A DNA stretch of 64,000 bases, from assembly GCF_012113595.1 (NCBI RefSeq), contig NZ_CP050831.1, positions 6,200,001-6,264,000 of the forward strand, given 5' to 3'. Numbering within the stretch: the first letter of the stretch is position 1; each line of letters starts with the position of its first letter. This document shows, in pieces, positions 62,466-64,000 of this stretch. This DNA is from Bacteroides faecium. Its GTDB lineage: Bacteria; Bacteroidota; Bacteroidia; Bacteroidales; Bacteroidaceae. A model generated the notes under the pieces. The model was not told the origin of the DNA, searched no databases, and saw only the letters and a program-made list of their open reading frames with translations. A program made the translations under genes and the position numbers.

Positions 62466-64000
62466 ATGAAAAGCATGAAACAACGATTTTCTCAGCACAT
62501 GAGATACTATGAAAGAAGTCTCATTTTAATTTTAATGCTGTTCAGTGCTTCGGTGATGCAGGCGCAGAACCGGACGGTGAAAGGAACAGTATCCGATGCA
62601 CAAGGTGAGCCTATTATCGGTGCTAATGTAGTGATAGTGGGTGGTACAAAAGGTGTAATAACCGACCTTGATGGTAAATACTCTATTCAAGTCCCCGAAA
62701 ACGGCGCTGTGTTGAAATTCTCCTATATTGGTTTTAAGACAAAATCATTCAATGTAGTAAAAGGAAAGAACCTATTGAATGTGACCCTGGAAGAAGACGC
62801 CGTGATGTTGGAACAGACAGTAGTAACAGCCATGGACTTGCGCCGTGATGAAAAATCACTTTCCACCGCTTTCCAGAAGATGGACGTAGAAAGCATGACC
62901 GAAAACCGGGACGCAGGATTCGTAAACATGCTGGCAGGTAAAGTAGCGGGATTGCAGGTTATCTCCAACGGTGCCGCCGGTTCGGCTACCGTGCGCATCC
63001 GTGGTGCTAACTCCATTTCCGGTAACAACCAGCCACTTTACGTTATCGACGGTGTACCTATTATTAATGACGTGACCGGTGGCGAAATCGACTACGGTAA
63101 CCCCGCCAACAGTATCAATCCGGACGACATCGAAAACATCGTAGTCCTGAAAGGTGCGAACGCTTCTGCCCTCTACGGTTCGGACGCAGCCAACGGCGCC
63201 ATCCTGATTACCACCAAGAAAGCCGGTCAAAGAAGCGGCTTGGGTGTGACGTACTCCACAAACGTACAGTTCACTGAGTTTTCCCAATATCCCATCTATC
63301 AGAATATATATGGTGGCGGACATATCAACCGTTTTGAAAACAACAAAGCCAACTCCTTCAATGGAGACGTCAAAGTGCCTTATGACCCGAATCTACCTTA
63401 CGGTATCCAACGCATGGGCGGTTACGACAACTCCCGTTCATGGGGTATGCCGATGTTAGGTTTCCAAGTAGTAGGACGCAACGGAGAACTCAAATCTTAC
63501 GTTCCTACCCCGGCAAACACCACCTCTATGTATCAGACTGCCTACTCCTGGACGAACAGTGTTTCCATAGAACGCGCCACCGAACATGTCTCCACCCGTA
63601 TCGGTTTCACCAACCTGCGGAGCGACGACGTATTGGAAGGACTGAACAACCTGACCCGTAACGCTTTCAACGTACGTTCCAACGTAAAACTGACAAAGTC
63701 ACTGGACGTCGACCTGAACGGTCGCTATACGCACGAGAATGTCAAAAACCGTTCTTACCGTAACAACTCCGACCGTAACCCTATCTATACACTTATGGAT
63801 ATGCCCCGCGACCTTTCCATACAGGAAATGTATCCCTGGAAAGACGAGAACGGAAAACCGACCGCCCTTCAATTCAAGAGTCCGGTGTGGATGCTGAACG
63901 AACTTTCCAACCAGGATAAGAAAGAATGGATACTGGCAGACATTACGATAAACTACAAACTGACCAAAGACCTGAAACTGCGTCTGAAAGCCGCCCTCGA
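62466..64000 (+). CDS. SusC-like TonB-dependent transporter, N-terminal part (3' end outside window)
   Basis: Starts at the ATG at 62466 (MKSMKQRFSQHMRYYERSLI) and stays open to the window end, about 511 residues. It has an unusually long N-terminal extension before the hydrophobic signal (LILILMLFSASVMQA). Then come the carboxypeptidase-regulatory-like domain (VKGTVSDAQGEPIIGANVVI), a TonB-box-like stretch (LEQTVVTAMDLRRDEKSL, less typical than VVVGYG), and the plug (FVNMLAGKVAGLQVI, VRIRGANSISGNNQPLYVID). Start of barrel strands follows. It probably imports the glycan degraded by the GH43/GH2/GH92 set; a SusD gene is expected just beyond the window. Confidence 0.95.
   Translation, partial: MKSMKQRFSQHMRYYERSLILILMLFSASVMQAQNRTVKGTVSDAQGEPIIGANVVIVGGTKGVITDLDGKYSIQVPENGAVLKFSYIGFKTKSFNVVKGKNLLNVTLEEDAVMLEQTVVTAMDLRRDEKSLSTAFQKMDVESMTENRDAGFVNMLAGKVAGLQVISNGAAGSATVRIRGANSISGNNQPLYVIDGVPIINDVTGGEIDYGNPANSINPDDIENIVVLKGANASALYGSDAANGAILITTKKAGQRSGLGVTYSTNVQFTEFSQYPIYQNIYGGGHINRFENNKANSFNGDVKVPYDPNLPYGIQRMGGYDNSRSWGMPMLGFQVVGRNGELKSYVPTPANTTSMYQTAYSWTNSVSIERATEHVSTRIGFTNLRSDDVLEGLNNLTRNAFNVRSNVKLTKSLDVDLNGRYTHENVKNRSYRNNSDRNPIYTLMDMPRDLSIQEMYPWKDENGKPTALQFKSPVWMLNELSNQDKKEWILADITINYKLTKDLKLRLKAAL

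Noticed and set aside
1..64000. tRNA, rRNA and complete insertion sequences
   Set aside because: None was recognised in the intergenic regions; no transposase, integrase or conserved rRNA/tRNA segment was seen.

Overview
The window looks like a chromosomal segment of a gut Bacteroides, close to B. thetaiotaomicron. Supporting signs are SusC/SusD pairs, a hybrid two-component system (HTCS), lipoproteins with acidic surface-export signals (CGDDD, CDDD, SDDD), an NVEALA protein, and repeated Bacteroides-type promoters (-7 TAnnTTTG, several with TTTG 19-20 nt upstream). No rRNA, tRNA, CRISPR or complete insertion sequence was seen.

Layout. 1-8 kb: the 3' part of a uvrA-type gene, an ECF sigma domain fused to a membrane anchor and outer-membrane barrel, a methyltransferase, a cstA operon and a GHL10 glycosidase-like protein. 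8-21 kb: a palindromic repeat element, two unrelated AAA ATPases, an ATP-grasp-like protein, nifJ (pyruvate:ferredoxin oxidoreductase), a propeller/NVEALA pair lying between nifJ and a duplicated nifJ tail, and a glycine-betaine ABC transporter. 21-48.9 kb: a fructan (levan) utilisation locus in the known B. thetaiotaomicron order. It holds the HTCS sensor-regulator (behind an alpha-2-macroglobulin gene), fructokinase, MFS permease, two GH32 enzymes, a surface glycan-binding protein, SusD, SusC, an epimerase-like protein and a third GH32 that has lost the RDP motif. An accessory block (candidate small RNA, secreted protein, divergent Crp-type regulators, DUF4377 lipoprotein) sits between the HTCS and fructokinase. 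49-64 kb: a second glycan locus with an SGNH esterase, a GH43 with three CBM6-like domains, GH2, GH92, a membrane-spanning kelch/SARP-type regulator and the start of a SusC-like transporter cut by the window end.

How the fructan genes likely work together: the surface endo-levanase and binding protein, with SusC/SusD, cut and import levan oligosaccharides. A periplasmic exo-GH32 releases fructose, which is sensed by the periplasmic-binding-protein domain of the HTCS, taken up by the MFS carrier and phosphorylated by fructokinase.

The most unusual signal is non-coding. Three intergenic regions (about 7.7-8.1, 36.2-36.4 and 53.3-53.4 kb) each contain four copies of a short palindrome at exactly 22-bp spacing, enclosed by inverted repeats. 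The palindrome differs at each locus (TATTAATA, CACGGCCGTG-like, ACTATAGT) while the spacing, copy number and mirror symmetry are kept. Other strong leads are the one-polypeptide sigma/outer-membrane-barrel fusion, the kelch/SARP transmembrane regulator, the macroglobulin carrying a SusC-type N-terminal segment, and a promoter-terminator pair that looks like a small RNA gene.
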